From Oscillospiraceae bacterium (GTDB lineage: Bacteria; Bacillota_A; Clostridia; Oscillospirales; Oscillospiraceae): a stretch of DNA of 64,000 bases. The position numbers and the translations under genes were made by a program. The notes under the pieces were generated by a model. That model did not search any database, was not told where the DNA came from, and worked only from the letters and a program-made list of their open reading frames with translations. The stretch covers positions 62,001 through 126,000 of the forward strand of contig SVLP01000003.1 of the NCBI GenBank assembly GCA_015067895.1. Direction: 5' to 3'. Shown here in pieces: positions 27,437-36,000 of this stretch. Positions within the stretch are counted from its first letter, which is position 1, and every line of letters begins with the position of its first letter.

Positions 27437-29095
27437 ATGAAACTGTCCCCTCTTCAGATCGCCAGATATCAGTACAATCCCAAGCTGCCCGGCATGCTGA
27501 GAAACGGCATCGCTGAGATCTCCGTCCGCAACGGCGGCGCTACCCAGTCCGTCGCTGACCAGGAGAAGATCGCTGCCCTGTTCCCCAACACCTACGGCAA
27601 GAACGAGATCATCTTCGAGAAGGGTGTCAACACCTCTGAGGCCCGCAAGCTCACCGTCGGCGTCATCCTGTCCGGCGGCCAGGCTCCCGGCGGCCACAAC
27701 GTCATCTCCGGCCTGTACGACTCCCTGAAGGCCATCAACCCCGAGAACGTCCTGATCGGCTTCAAGGGCGGCCCCTCCGGCCTGCTGGAGAACGACTTCA
27801 TCGTCTTCGACGACGAGTATATCAACGCCTACCGCAACACCGGCGGCTTCGACATCATCGGCTCCGGCCGCACCAAGCTGGAGACTGAGGAGCAGTTCGC
27901 CATCGTGGTCGAGAACTGCAAGACCCACGGCGTCAACGCCATCGTCATCATCGGCGGCGACGACTCCAACACCAACGCTGCTGTCCTGGCTGAGTACTGC
28001 GCTGCCCGCAACACCGGCATCCAGGTCATCGGCTGCCCCAAGACCATCGACGGCGACCTGAAGAACGAGGACATCGAGTGCTCCTTCGGCTTCGACACCG
28101 CCACCAAGACCTACTCCGAGATCATCGGCAACATCCAGCGCGATGCCAACTCCGCCAAGAAGTACTGGCACTTCGTCAAGGTCATGGGCCGTTCCGCTTC
28201 CCACGTGGCTCTGGAGTGCGCTCTGGAGACCCAGCCCAACATCTGCCTGATCGGTGAGGAAGTCGCCGCCAAGAAGATGTCCCTGGCTCAGGTCGCCGAC
28301 CAGATCGCCGACTCCGTCGCGATGCGCGCCGCCAAGGGCTGGAACTTCGGTGTTGCCATCATCCCCGAGGGCATCGTCGAGTTCGTTCCCGAGTTCTCCG
28401 TGCTGATCGCCGAGATCAACGAGCTGCTGGCCGGTGCCAAGGCCGACGCCTTCAACGCCCTGCCCTCCTGGGACGAGAAGTACGCCTTCATCAAGGCCGG
28501 CCTGACTGAGGCTTCCTTCGGTGTCTTCGACATCCTGCCCCAGAACATCCAGCAGCAGCTGTTCCTGGAGCGCGATCCCCACGGCAACGTTCAGGTCTCC
28601 CTGATCGAGTCCGAGAAGCTGTTCTCCGCCCTGGTCAAGGACAACCTGGCCGCCCGCAAGGCTGCCGGTACCTACAACGGCAAGTTCTCCGCTCTGCATC
28701 ACTTCCTGGGCTACGAAGGCCGCTGCGCTTTCCCCTCCAACTTCGATGCTGACTACTGCTACGCCCTGGGCTACAACGCCGCCATGCTGATCCAGTACGG
28801 CGTCACCGGCTACCTGTCCAAGGTCTCCAACCTGTCCAAGCCCGCTGAGGAGTGGGTCGCCGGCGGCATGCCCATCACCAAGATGATGAACATCGAGCGC
28901 CGCCACGGTGCCGACAAGCCCGTCATCCGCAAGGCTCTGGTGGAGCTGGAGGGTGCTCCCTTCAAGTTCTTCTGCGAGCATCGCGACGAGTGGGCAGTTG
29001 AGACCTGCTACCTGTACCCCGGTGCCATCCAGTACTACGGCCCCACCGAGGTCTGCGACCTGACCACCCGCACCCTGGCTCTGGAGAAGGCCTAA
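27437..29095 (+). CDS. pfp: Diphosphate-dependent fructose-6-phosphate 1-phosphotransferase
   Basis: Reversible phosphorylation of fructose-6-phosphate with pyrophosphate instead of ATP. 552 residues, the length of the long PPi-PFK clade. [17 protein letters not shown] carries the Asp that favours PPi over ATP (GGDD rather than GGDG), and [12 protein letters not shown] holds the PPi-type Lys and the catalytic [14 protein letters not shown] is the phosphate loop. Use of PPi saves ATP, fitting an anaerobic fermenter. Strong codon bias suggests high expression. The start follows AAGGAGTG. Confidence 0.95.
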   Translation: MKLSPLQIARYQYNPKLPGMLRNGIAEISVRNGGATQSVADQEKIAALFPNTYGKNEIIFEKGVNTSEARKLTVGVILSGGQAPGGHNVISGLYDSLKAINPENVLIGFKGGPSGLLENDFIVFDDEYINAYRNTGGFDIIGSGRTKLETEEQFAIVVENCKTHGVNAIVIIGGDDSNTNAAVLAEYCAARNTGIQVIGCPKTIDGDLKNEDIECSFGFDTATKTYSEIIGNIQRDANSAKKYWHFVKVMGRSASHVALECALETQPNICLIGEEVAAKKMSLAQVADQIADSVAMRAAKGWNFGVAIIPEGIVEFVPEFSVLIAEINELLAGAKADAFNALPSWDEKYAFIKAGLTEASFGVFDILPQNIQQQLFLERDPHGNVQVSLIESEKLFSALVKDNLAARKAAGTYNGKFSALHHFLGYEGRCAFPSNFDADYCYALGYNAAMLIQYGVTGYLSKVSNLSKPAEEWVAGGMPITKMMNIERRHGADKPVIRKALVELEGAPFKFFCEHRDEWAVETCYLYPGAIQYYGPTEVCDLTTRTLALEKA

Positions 29096-29116
29096 GCGCT
29101 CATATCGCTAATGTTT

Positions 29117-29146
29117 GGAGCCTGCCCTTTGGGGCAGGCTCCGTTT
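29117..29146 (+). terminator. Terminator of the PPi-phosphofructokinase gene
   Basis: GGAGCCTGCCC pairs with GGGCAGGCTCC, followed by GTTTT, about 20 bases after the stop. Confidence 0.85.
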
Positions 29147-29150
29147 TGCG

Positions 29151-29354
29151 TCATATGGTGCGGTTCATCAATTGCTGATACAATTCTCCCAGAATCCTTT
29201 TCCGTTCTTCCCGGTCTTCAAGCGGCAGTGATAAGAACAGCATTTCCTCCTTCGGAAACAGCTCTCCATACCGATTCAACAGTCTCAGCACGACCGCGTT
29301 TAGCTCCCGCTCCCCTGCTCTGTCGATCATCTCCAGCAGTTCTCTCTGCTCCAT
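29151..29354 (-). CDS. Small charged helical protein, unknown function
   Basis: A 67-residue product, mostly Glu, Arg and Leu, predicted to be two amphipathic helices (MEQRELLEMIDRAGERELNA and REERKRILGELYQQLMN). GAGGTGG precedes the ATG and a TTGCGA/TATAAT promoter lies upstream, which supports a real gene. It diverges from the XRE regulator gene. I do not recognise a family. It could be a small regulatory partner or a toxin-antitoxin member, neither of which is shown. Confidence 0.6.
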   Translation of the reverse strand: MEQRELLEMIDRAGERELNAVVLRLLNRYGELFPKEEMLFLSLPLEDREERKRILGELYQQLMNRTI

Positions 29355-29372
29355 TTGCACCACCTCGTCCTT

Positions 29373-29401
29373 ATTATAGACGTTTACTATCTAATTCGCA
29401 A
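29373..29401 (-). promoter_or_regulatory. Promoter of the 67-residue protein gene
   Basis: Minus-strand TTGCGA (29396-29401) and TATAAT (29373-29378), 17 bases apart. A plus-strand TATGAT (29417-29422) for the XRE gene lies opposite. The two -10 regions sit in an inverted pair ATAGACG/CGTCTAT that could be an operator. Confidence 0.6.
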
Positions 29402-29444
29402 TAGATTTTTTCCGTCTATGATAAAGTAACTCCGGGTGATGCAT

Positions 29445-29675
29445 ATGGAACTGTCATTTGGTGAAAAGCTGAAGCTCCTCCGAGAGGAGCAGGAACTGAA
29501 CCAGACGGAGCTTGGACAGAAAGTGAATATGACCCAGCGTAAGATTTCCTATCTGGAGCGGGGTAAATATGAGCCAAGTCTGGAGGATATCAAAGCAATT
29601 TGTCTCTATTTCCACGTATCCGCTGACTATCTGCTGGGCTTTCCGAAGGCACTCCCCTATCCCAAACGCCGATAA
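29445..29675 (+). CDS. XRE-family helix-turn-helix regulator
   Basis: A 76-residue DNA-binding protein consisting of a single Cro/CI-type HTH domain (FGEKLKLLREEQELNQTELG, then MTQRKISYLERGKYEPSLED and YFHVSADYLLGFPK). No sensor domain follows. Start choices are ATG at 29439 or 29445; the latter fits GGGTG spacing. Probably controls itself and the divergent 67-residue gene through the inverted repeat between them. Confidence 0.88.
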   Translation: MELSFGEKLKLLREEQELNQTELGQKVNMTQRKISYLERGKYEPSLEDIKAICLYFHVSADYLLGFPKALPYPKRR

Positions 29676-29712
29676 AAACTCCGCTATGAATGACCATAGC
29701 GGAGTTTCCGTT
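29676..29712. terminator. Terminator between the XRE and zinc-ribbon genes
   Basis: AAACTCCGCTATG and its complement with a 6-base loop, directly after the XRE stop, then CCGTTTTATT. The stem flanked by A and T runs can serve both converging genes. Confidence 0.8.
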
Positions 29713-30030
29713 TTATTCTTCCTCAAACACAAAAGACGCGTTGAAAAAGGCCTCGTTCAGCTCGCTTGCCTGGGCATGATCCCGGTAGCGGACGAAGAAC
29801 CGCACCCGCTGGGGGATGCCGGTGCGCTTGACCTGACCCGCGCCGTAGACATTGCGCTCCAAAAATTCGATGCCGTTATCCGTCAGAATGTCCCGCAGAG
29901 CCTGCGTCCACAGGAATTCCGGCTCCGTCAGGAAGCAGAAATCCTCGGAGGTCGGCTGCCGCAGGTCTTTCCGGCCGCAGCCGGGGCATTTCTCCCGGTA
30001 GACCAGCCGATTACAGCGTTCACAGTACAT
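29713..30030 (-). CDS. Zinc-ribbon protein, possibly DUF2007-like
   Basis: A 105-residue product with an N-terminal four-Cys zinc ribbon (CERC at residues 3-6 and CPGCG near 15-19) and a C-terminal alpha/beta domain (ALRDILTDNGIEFLERNVYG, then RVRFFVRYRDHAQASELNE). The second half resembles the small DUF2007 putative signal-transducing fold, but that is by eye. GAGGTGATC before the ATG overlaps the end of the nitroreductase gene, so the two are co-transcribed. Confidence 0.7.
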   Translation of the reverse strand: MYCERCNRLVYREKCPGCGRKDLRQPTSEDFCFLTEPEFLWTQALRDILTDNGIEFLERNVYGAGQVKRTGIPQRVRFFVRYRDHAQASELNEAFFNASFVFEEE

Positions 30031-30040
30031 ACCGATCACC

Positions 30041-30574
30041 TCAGCCCAGGAAGCGAACCAGCTCGCCCAGCTCCTTGCGCTTCTTCGCCCGGAGCTTGTC
30101 GCCCTCGGCGGCGTAGCCCAGGGTGATGACCAGCCGGGTGGCGGAATTGGTGCCGCAGGCCGCGCGGACTTTCTCGTCATCGAACCAGCCCAGAATGCAG
30201 GTGGACAGCCCCTGGGCGGTGGCCTCAGCGGTCAGGTAGGCGGTCATAATGCCGATGTCGATGGAGCGGTAGTCGTTGCCCTTGACCTTGGCACCCAGGG
30301 CGGCGGACTTGACATAGGCACCCTCGCTGACGACGATGCACACGGGAGCCTGAACGGCGAACTTGTTCATGCCGCCAAGCCCTCGGGTCAGCAGAGCCAC
30401 CTCCTTGGCCTTCTCGCCGGTGCAGACGGTGAGCACATAGGGCTGGCCGTTGCAGGCGGAGGGGGCGATCTGGGCGGCCTCCAGGACACGCTGGAGCTTC
30501 TCCGGCTCCACGGCTCTGGCTTCATCGTAGGCGCGGCAGCTCTGCCGCTGCTGTGCGATCTCCATAAAATCCAT
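30041..30574 (-). CDS. Nitroreductase family FMN-dependent oxidoreductase
   Basis: A 177-residue flavoenzyme. RQSCRAYDEARAV at the N-terminus and PSACNGQPYVLTV are the FMN-binding segments, and GLSTCILGWFDDEKVRA is the conserved C-terminal region. Such enzymes reduce nitro compounds, quinones or flavins with NAD(P)H. AGGAGGATTTTT precedes the chosen ATG. Upstream partner of the zinc-ribbon gene. Physiological substrate unknown. Confidence 0.88.
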   Translation of the reverse strand: MDFMEIAQQRQSCRAYDEARAVEPEKLQRVLEAAQIAPSACNGQPYVLTVCTGEKAKEVALLTRGLGGMNKFAVQAPVCIVVSEGAYVKSAALGAKVKGNDYRSIDIGIMTAYLTAEATAQGLSTCILGWFDDEKVRAACGTNSATRLVITLGYAAEGDKLRAKKRKELGELVRFLG

Positions 30575-30592
30575 AAAAATCCTCCTCATTCC

Positions 30593-30621
30593 AAAAAAGG
30601 GACATCTTGCGATGTCCCTTT
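30593..30621 (-). terminator. Terminator of the foldase gene
   Basis: AAAGGGACATC-GCAA-GATGTCCCTTT hairpin on the minus strand followed by a run of T, just after the stop of the parvulin-like gene. Confidence 0.85.
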
Positions 30622-30627
30622 CGTTGT

Positions 30628-31998
30628 TTACTGTGCGGCGTTCAGATCCACATTGCCGATCAGGATGGCACTGTAATCGATCTCGGCGGGGTGCTTGGCC
30701 AGCACCTCCTGCAGGAACTCGTTGCCCTTCTCCACCATCATGTCGGACTCGGCAGTCAGATACCAGACCAGGTCGCTGCCCACGAAGTACATGATGTGGT
30801 AGCCATAGTCGGTCTTGACGATGCCGTAGTCGCCGTACTGGCGGCTGGCATCGAAGCACCAGGCCTCAAATTCGGGCACCATCTGACCCAGATAGACATC
30901 CTCGTACAGGCCGCCGTTGCTGCTGGAGCCGCCGTCCACGCTGTAGACCTGAGCCAGGACGCCGAAGGAATCCTCGTTGGCGTCGCCAGACAGCCACTCG
31001 TTCAGCACATCGTTGGCCTTCTTCTCAGCAGCAGCCCACTCAGCGTCGGAGTAGACAGTCGCACCGGACTCGTCGGTGGTGCCGCCCTCGGGGGCGATCA
31101 GGATGTGGCGCACGTCCACGTAGACCTCGTCGGACTTCTCCAGACCGTTCTCCAGATACTCGGCGGCGTGGGCATCGAAGTAGGCCTCCACGTCGGCATC
31201 GGTGACGGTGATGCCCTCCAGGGTATCACCGTAGTACATGTAGCCCAGGTAGTAGTTGTTCAGGTAGCTCAGGTAGCCCTCCAGGGTGGCGCCGGGGCCC
31301 ATATCGCCCTGCACCATGGCCTCCGCGCTCTCATAGCCCATGCTGACGGCGTTGTCCGCAAGGCTCTCGGGCAGCTCCTCCAGGTAATCCACATACTCCT
31401 GCTCCAGCACATAGCCGTTGGCATTGGCATCATGGCACATGGCCTGGTAGTTGCACCAGGTATCCAGGGCGCTGTCCAGGAAATACTGCTGCCAGGTCAT
31501 GGTGCCCTCCAGGCTCAGCTGGCGATCCATAGGCTGGGTGATGTCCAGACCGAACATGCTGGCGTAGCTGCCGTACTGGTTCAGGAAGTCGTAGACCTGC
31601 ATCCAGTAGTAGACCTGGAGCTCGGCGTTGGTCAGCTTGGCATCGCCCATGGTGGCGACGACGGTGTCTGCAGCGGCGAGGAGCTCCTCGTCGTTGGCGA
31701 AGTAGGTGCCCTTGCAGGCCACGGTATTGGGATCGCCGTCGGCGGGGATGGTGGCCACGACGGCCTCGCCGGTCTCACCGGGCACGGTGGGAGCGGTGGT
31801 CTCGGCGGGCTCCTTGCCGCTGCCGCCTCCCATGACCAGGGCGATGACCACGGCGACGGCGGCCACAGCCAGGGTCACCAGCAGGGCGATCTTACCGGCA
31901 CCCAGACCGATCTCCTTGGCCTCGGGGTTCTCTCCGCCGCAGACAGGGCAAAGGGTCACGCCCTTCTCCAGCTCATTCTGACAGTGTTTGCACTTCAT
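30628..31998 (-). CDS. Membrane-anchored parvulin-type peptidylprolyl isomerase with N-terminal zinc ribbon
   Basis: A 456-residue protein. Residues 1-25 form a zinc ribbon (CKHC and CPVC) facing the cytoplasm. One membrane helix follows (IALLVTLAVAAVAVVIALVMG), then a Thr/Glu-rich linker and a large extracellular region. The parvulin domain spans DVRHILIAPEGG to the YGIVKTDYGYHIMYF segment, with SSSNGGLYEDV between. It resembles PrsA/SurA foldases that assist folding of exported proteins. The anchor is a helix, not a lipid. Own promoter and terminator. Confidence 0.85.
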   Translation of the reverse strand: MKCKHCQNELEKGVTLCPVCGGENPEAKEIGLGAGKIALLVTLAVAAVAVVIALVMGGGSGKEPAETTAPTVPGETGEAVVATIPADGDPNTVACKGTYFANDEELLAAADTVVATMGDAKLTNAELQVYYWMQVYDFLNQYGSYASMFGLDITQPMDRQLSLEGTMTWQQYFLDSALDTWCNYQAMCHDANANGYVLEQEYVDYLEELPESLADNAVSMGYESAEAMVQGDMGPGATLEGYLSYLNNYYLGYMYYGDTLEGITVTDADVEAYFDAHAAEYLENGLEKSDEVYVDVRHILIAPEGGTTDESGATVYSDAEWAAAEKKANDVLNEWLSGDANEDSFGVLAQVYSVDGGSSSNGGLYEDVYLGQMVPEFEAWCFDASRQYGDYGIVKTDYGYHIMYFVGSDLVWYLTAESDMMVEKGNEFLQEVLAKHPAEIDYSAILIGNVDLNAAQ

Positions 31999-32042
31999 TT
32001 TCTTTCCTCATTTCTCCGGATTTTCCGGTTTCATACCCGCTA

Positions 32043-32071
32043 AGTGTATCACGAATCCCACATAATTACAA
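32043..32071 (-). promoter_or_regulatory. Promoter of the foldase gene
   Basis: Minus-strand TTGTAA (32066-32071) and TACACT (32043-32048), 17 bases apart. Confidence 0.55.
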
Positions 32072-32139
32072 GGACTCAATCGAACAATTCAGAAAACGTT
32101 TTCATTTCTTTTCCCGCCTCAACGCAATGCAAAATGCCC

Positions 32140-32222
32140 GCTTTTCGTGGAAAAGCGGGCAGACCCCCTCCGACCTCGCTTCGCTCGGCCACCTCCCCCA
32201 TAAATGGGGGAGGCAAGGGGCA
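32140..32222. repeat. C-rich palindromic repeat with two hairpins
   Basis: GCCCGCTTTTCGTGGAAAAG plus CGGGC hairpin, then a CCTCGCTTCGCTCGG hairpin and CCTCCCCCATAAATGGGGG plus AGG. The same family as at 57640-57812. It lies at the 3' end of yfbR and may terminate it. Confidence 0.65.
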
Positions 32223-32231
32223 GCAGTCAAT

Positions 32232-32810
32232 TCAGTTCAGTTCATCCAGATTCAGTGAAAAGGCGGGCAATGCTTCCCGCAGAAACCATTCCAGCTCAGG
32301 CCGCTCCATGGCGTGGATGGCAGCCAGGGTCTGTTTGGCGGCGGAGTCGAATTCGGCGTTTCCGGCCTTCTGCTCCTCGATGCATTTGATGTAGGCGGAG
32401 AGCTTGTCGGCTCCCTTGACGATGGGCTCCAGCTCCGGGTCGTCCTCCAGCACGTAGGGGGCGTAGTGCGCCCTCAGCTGGGGCGGCAGCATGTCCAGAA
32501 GCCGCTGGCCGTAGAGCCGCTCCACCCGCTTGTAGGCGGCCCGGATCTGGGGATCGTGGTACTTGATGGGGGTGGGCAGGTCGCCGGTGAGGATCTCCGA
32601 GGCGTCGTGGTACAGCGCCGCCGTGGCGCATCTATCGGGATCCGGCCCCTCCAGCCGGAGGATCTCCCGGCGGATCAGAGCCAGGGCATGGGCCAGCACC
32701 GCCACCTGGTGGCTGTGCTCCTGGATGTTCTCGGAGAAGGTGTTGCGCATCAGCCCCCAGCGGGTGATGTAGCGCATCCGACCCAGCAGCGCGTAAAATT
32801 CATTGGCCAC
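32232..32810 (-). CDS. yfbR: 5'-deoxynucleotidase, YfbR-like HD domain protein
   Basis: A 192-residue HD-superfamily phosphohydrolase. The metal ligands are visible as EHSHQVAVLAHAL and ALYHDASEILTGDLPTPIKY, the signature of YfbR, which removes phosphate from deoxyribonucleoside 5'-monophosphates. KGADKLSAYIKC holds the second-Asp region. It starts at a GTG with AGGAAA upstream and overlaps the HAD phosphatase gene by 11 bases. The operon with dnaC and dnaD suggests a link to nucleotide supply for replication. Confidence 0.88.
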   Translation of the reverse strand: MANEFYALLGRMRYITRWGLMRNTFSENIQEHSHQVAVLAHALALIRREILRLEGPDPDRCATAALYHDASEILTGDLPTPIKYHDPQIRAAYKRVERLYGQRLLDMLPPQLRAHYAPYVLEDDPELEPIVKGADKLSAYIKCIEEQKAGNAEFDSAAKQTLAAIHAMERPELEWFLREALPAFSLNLDELN

Positions 32811-33447
32811 AGCAAATTTCCTCTAACATGGGCCGCAGCCGGTCGGGCGTTTCGCAGAAATACCGTCCGCCCTCTTCTTCCAGGATTTCCCGATCCCGGA
32901 AGCCCCAGAGGACGCTGATGCAGGGCATGCCCGCATTTCTCGCGGTGCGGATGTCCACCTCGCTGTCGCCCACGTAGATGCACGTCTCCACGCCGATGGC
33001 CTTCATGGCCGCGAAGACCATATCGGGGGCGGGCTTGCGGGGGCAGGCCGCAGATTCTCCCAGGGCGTGGATGCCGGGGAAATACTGGGCGCAGAGGGTC
33101 TTGACGGCGGCATCGGGCTTGTTGGAGACGATGGCTATGGGCCATTCCTTACTCAAATCGGCCAACGCTTCCAGGATACCCGCGTAGGGCGCGGTCTTAT
33201 TCTGGCAGTGGGAGCTGTAATACTCCTTATAATAGGCAAGCACCTCGTCCAGGTCGGGATCATCCGCCCGACCCGGCAGAGACATGCGAATCTGATTCCG
33301 TGCGCCGTTTCCCACGAAGGTTCGGATCTCTTCCAAGGTACGTTCAGGACAGCCGAAGTGCGCCAGGGCCACGTTGGTCGCATCCTTCAGATCCTCCAGG
33401 GTATTCAGCAGGGTGCCGTCCAGGTCGAATAAGATGCCGGTCTTCAT
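32800..33447 (-). CDS. HAD-family phosphatase (phosphoglycolate phosphatase-like)
   Basis: A 215-residue haloacid dehalogenase hydrolase. Motif I FDLDGTLLNT has the nucleophile Asp, motif II is IVSNKP, motif III RKPAPD, and motif IV GDSEVDIRTARNAG. A helical cap follows motif I. It may clear phosphoglycolate from DNA repair or another phosphate ester. Its ATG overlaps the dnaC stop by 4 bases. Confidence 0.88.
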   Translation of the reverse strand: MKTGILFDLDGTLLNTLEDLKDATNVALAHFGCPERTLEEIRTFVGNGARNQIRMSLPGRADDPDLDEVLAYYKEYYSSHCQNKTAPYAGILEALADLSKEWPIAIVSNKPDAAVKTLCAQYFPGIHALGESAACPRKPAPDMVFAAMKAIGVETCIYVGDSEVDIRTARNAGMPCISVLWGFRDREILEEEGGRYFCETPDRLRPMLEEICCGQ

Positions 33448-34427
33448 CGGATACCTCCCCTGTTCTTCAGCAGCCGGATATCATCGCCCACGAAGGCTAC
33501 CCGCCGGTAGCTGCCCCGGAGCCGGGAGGCGATCTGGGGATTGTACCGGCGCACCAGCTCCTCCTCGCTGAGATTCGTCGAGATGATGGTGGGTCGGTTC
33601 TCCAGGAGCCGGTCGTTGATGAGGCTGTACAGCGCCGCCGTCACGAACTGGCCCGGCAGCTCCGTGCCCAGATCGTCCACGATCAGCAGGTCGCATTCGT
33701 TGTATTTTGCCGCCGCACGGCGGTTTTCGTCATTCGCTTCAAAGCGGGCCTTCTCCAGGGCAGCGAACAGGTGTCCCGCGCTCTCGTAGACCACGCTGAA
33801 GCCCTGATCGGCCACGGTGCGGGCGATGCAGGCGGACAGGAAGGTCTTGCCCAGGCCCGTGTTGCCGGAGAAGAGCAGGTTGCCGGACTGACGGCCAAAG
33901 CTGAGGGCGTACCGGCGGCAGGTCTGGTAGGTCTTCTCCATGATGACCCGGGGGATGAATCCGGCGGGGGTGGGTCTGTCGAAATAGTAATCCAGCCGGA
34001 ACTGGTCGAAGCTCTCCCGACCGGCGGACAGGAAGGTCAGCTCCTTCTTCTGCTCCTGACGGCAAAGCTCCGCCAGACAGTCGCACATGGTGCTGCCCAC
34101 GTAGCCGGTGCCGGAGCAGATGGGGCAGATGGGCGTCTCGTCCAGGAAGCCGTCCTCGAACTGCTCCTCGATGATCCACTCCCGCTCCCGCTGGAGGGCC
34201 AGATTCTCCTCCTTTGCCTGATTCATGAGCTCCTCCGCATTGCCGCCGGCGAAGACTGCCCGGGCAGCCTTGGCCATGGTCAGGCGCAGCTGCCGGTCGA
34301 TCTCCTTTAAGCGGGGCTGCTGCTCATAGGCGATGCGTAGATGTTCCCGGTTTTCCCGCTGGCGGTCGTCCCGGGCCTGGGCCAGCCGCTCTCTGGCGCG
34401 GCGAACCACTTCGGTGCTGTATGCCAT
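33444..34427 (-). CDS. dnaC: DnaC/DnaI-like helicase loader ATPase
   Basis: AAA+ ATPase that loads the replicative helicase. The 327-residue product has an N-terminal helical region, a Cys cluster (CPICSGTGYVGSTMCDCLAELC) like the zinc site of DnaI, Walker A GNTGLGKTFLS, Walker B LLIVDDLGTE and a sensor segment ISTNLSEEEL. The preceding gene encodes a DnaD-domain protein, the classical partner in Gram-positive primosomes. Start after GGAGGAG. Confidence 0.92.
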   Translation of the reverse strand: MAYSTEVVRRARERLAQARDDRQRENREHLRIAYEQQPRLKEIDRQLRLTMAKAARAVFAGGNAEELMNQAKEENLALQREREWIIEEQFEDGFLDETPICPICSGTGYVGSTMCDCLAELCRQEQKKELTFLSAGRESFDQFRLDYYFDRPTPAGFIPRVIMEKTYQTCRRYALSFGRQSGNLLFSGNTGLGKTFLSACIARTVADQGFSVVYESAGHLFAALEKARFEANDENRRAAAKYNECDLLIVDDLGTELPGQFVTAALYSLINDRLLENRPTIISTNLSEEELVRRYNPQIASRLRGSYRRVAFVGDDIRLLKNRGGIR

Positions 34428-34430
34428 GGC

Positions 34431-35309
34431 TTACTCCTCCTCCATCATTCTGCGGATGGCCTCCATCTCGTCGGGACTCAGCTCCCGGCGTTCCTGCTTG
34501 GGCTGGGCCTTGCTGTCGCCGGAGCGCACCTGCTCGGCGGTGTGGAGCCCGGCCTCGTGCCAGCGCTTGAGGATGCTGTTCATGTAAGGCCACTTCAGGC
34601 CGCCGGTATTGATGCAGGTGCGCTCATAGGCCATCAGGATGGACTCGTCATCGAAGCCCATCTCCGACCAGCTGTGGGCATACCGCTCCTCGGCGGCAGT
34701 GAGCCGGCGGCCATGGATCTGTAACAGATGCTTGATGTGATGCATCCTCGTGTTGTACTGGTTCTGGTTCTGGATGTAGGCGGCGGCCTCCTCCATGGTG
34801 TCGATGCCCTTCTCCGCCCAGGCGTAGGCCTCCTTCTCGATCATGCGAAGGCTGGGGGCCCGGTTCGTACCCTTCTGCCGCTGGCGATCCTTGCAGTAGT
34901 TGACCAGCACGGAGATCACATCGGGACTCAGCCCCAAATACCGGGTGAAGCTCAGCAGGATCTTCAGCTCCTCGGTGTTCAGGCTCTTACCCAACACCCG
35001 CTGCACCTCGCCGTAGAGGATGCGGAAGTCGAAATCCTGCTCCATGGCGCTGAGCACGTCGTTTTCGGTGTAATTGGGCCGCTCGCCCAGGGGGATGACT
35101 TGTCTTTTCGGCTCCTCCCACAGGCCCAGCTGCCGCAGCGTTGCCACGGCGCAGCTGATCCGGCCCGCGCTCATTTTCAGATTCTGCTCGGCCTCCTCGA
35201 TCCGGTTGCCGCAGCTTATGTACAGATACACGATGGCCGCATCGGAGCTGGCCGTCGCAAGGAGCTTCCGGGCATGATCCCGGGAGATATTCACTTCGGT
35301 CACGTTCAT
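34431..35309 (-). CDS. dnaD: DnaD domain replication initiation protein
   Basis: A 292-residue primosomal protein. The N-terminal part includes a winged-helix region (RISCAVATLRQLGLWEEPKR), followed by DnaD-like domains (LNTEELKILLSFTRYLGLSPDVISVLVNYC and AYERTCINTGGLKWPYMNSILKRWHEAG, the latter with the YxxxI-type motif). It helps the helicase loader at origins and stalled forks. First gene of the dnaD-dnaC-HAD-yfbR operon, with a strong promoter that includes an inverted repeat. Confidence 0.9.
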   Translation of the reverse strand: MNVTEVNISRDHARKLLATASSDAAIVYLYISCGNRIEEAEQNLKMSAGRISCAVATLRQLGLWEEPKRQVIPLGERPNYTENDVLSAMEQDFDFRILYGEVQRVLGKSLNTEELKILLSFTRYLGLSPDVISVLVNYCKDRQRQKGTNRAPSLRMIEKEAYAWAEKGIDTMEEAAAYIQNQNQYNTRMHHIKHLLQIHGRRLTAAEERYAHSWSEMGFDDESILMAYERTCINTGGLKWPYMNSILKRWHEAGLHTAEQVRSGDSKAQPKQERRELSPDEMEAIRRMMEEE

Positions 35310-35342
35310 ACCCGTTTTCCTCTCTCTTTGTCAAGTTGGGTT

Positions 35343-35371
35343 ATTATAACACACCTTCTGTGTGGAAACAA
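35343..35371 (-). promoter_or_regulatory. dnaD operon promoter with an internal inverted repeat
   Basis: Minus-strand TTGTTT (35366-35371) and TATAAT (35343-35348), 17 bases apart. Between them CACAC (35350-35354) and GTGTG (35360-35364) form an inverted repeat that could bind a regulator. Confidence 0.7.
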
Positions 35372-35490
35372 GCCAAAAAACTTTCCGGGAAGTTGAGAAT
35401 TTTCCCGTCGGTTTTTGTCGGGTGACCGTATCTTGTGTCTGCCGCGCCACCCAGCCCCAACTTTCCCGGCGCTGTTCACAGAAGATTCAC

Positions 35491-35520
35491 TTGTATTTTT
35501 TCCCACTAATCTGCTATACT
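35491..35520 (+). promoter_or_regulatory. Promoter of the bofA-like gene
   Basis: TTGTAT (35491-35496) and TATACT (35515-35520), 18 bases apart. It leaves an unusually long leader of about 165 bases before the start codon; the leader shows several short GC-rich inverted repeats but no known RNA class. Confidence 0.6.
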
Positions 35521-35691
35521 ATGTAACGAGCGGCTGATATCCGCCGCCCGACCCGTCGATCCGTTCCGGTACGGCGACAGACTTGACCGAAACCGGCAAT
35601 GTACCCCACGTCGTCACGGGCGTTCATCAAACCGTTTTCCTGTCCGGAGCTATGATGCCCCGGCACAATTATATTTATACGGAGGAAATCC

Positions 35692-35946
35692 ATGGAATCC
35701 ATTCTCGCACTGCTCATCCCCGCCCTGCTGGCCATCCTGGTCATCAAGCTGTTCCTGTCCCAGGTCAAGCTGATCTGGAAAATCGCCATCAACTCCGCTT
35801 CCGGCTTTGCCTGCCTGTGGCTGCTGAACCTGGCCTCCGGCATCACCGGCTTTGTCTTTGAGATCAACTTCGTCACGGCCCTGCTGGTGGGCTTCCTGGG
35901 CATCCCCGGCATCCTGCTGCTGGTGCTGGGGCAGTTCATGGCGTAA
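35692..35946 (+). CDS. bofA: BofA family (pro-sigma-K processing inhibitor-like) membrane protein
   Basis: An 84-residue hydrophobic protein with three membrane segments and the family's INFVTALLVGFLGIPGI ending. In Bacillus subtilis BofA holds the SpoIVFB protease inactive in the outer forespore membrane. Family presence hints at a sporulation pathway but does not prove it. GGAGGAAATCC precedes the ATG. The gene is alone, with its own promoter and terminator. Confidence 0.88.
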   Translation: MESILALLIPALLAILVIKLFLSQVKLIWKIAINSASGFACLWLLNLASGITGFVFEINFVTALLVGFLGIPGILLLVLGQFMA

Positions 35947-35985
35947 AAAAATGCGTACTGCATCGTCAGTACGCATTTTTTCATT
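35946..35985 (+). terminator. Terminator of bofA
   Basis: AAAAAATGCGTACTG pairs perfectly with its complement around a 6-base loop and is followed by T-rich sequence; overlaps the stop codon end. Confidence 0.9.
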
Positions 35986-36000
35986 TAAATCGTCCCGCAG

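Noticed and set aside
27437..29095. ATP-dependent 6-phosphofructokinase
   Set aside because: GGDDS instead of GGDGS, the PKTIDGD Lys and the 552-residue length point to the PPi-dependent enzyme.
35350..35371. DnaA box near dnaD
   Set aside because: Only a one- or two-mismatch match to TTATCCACA, single copy, and better explained as part of the promoter spacer.
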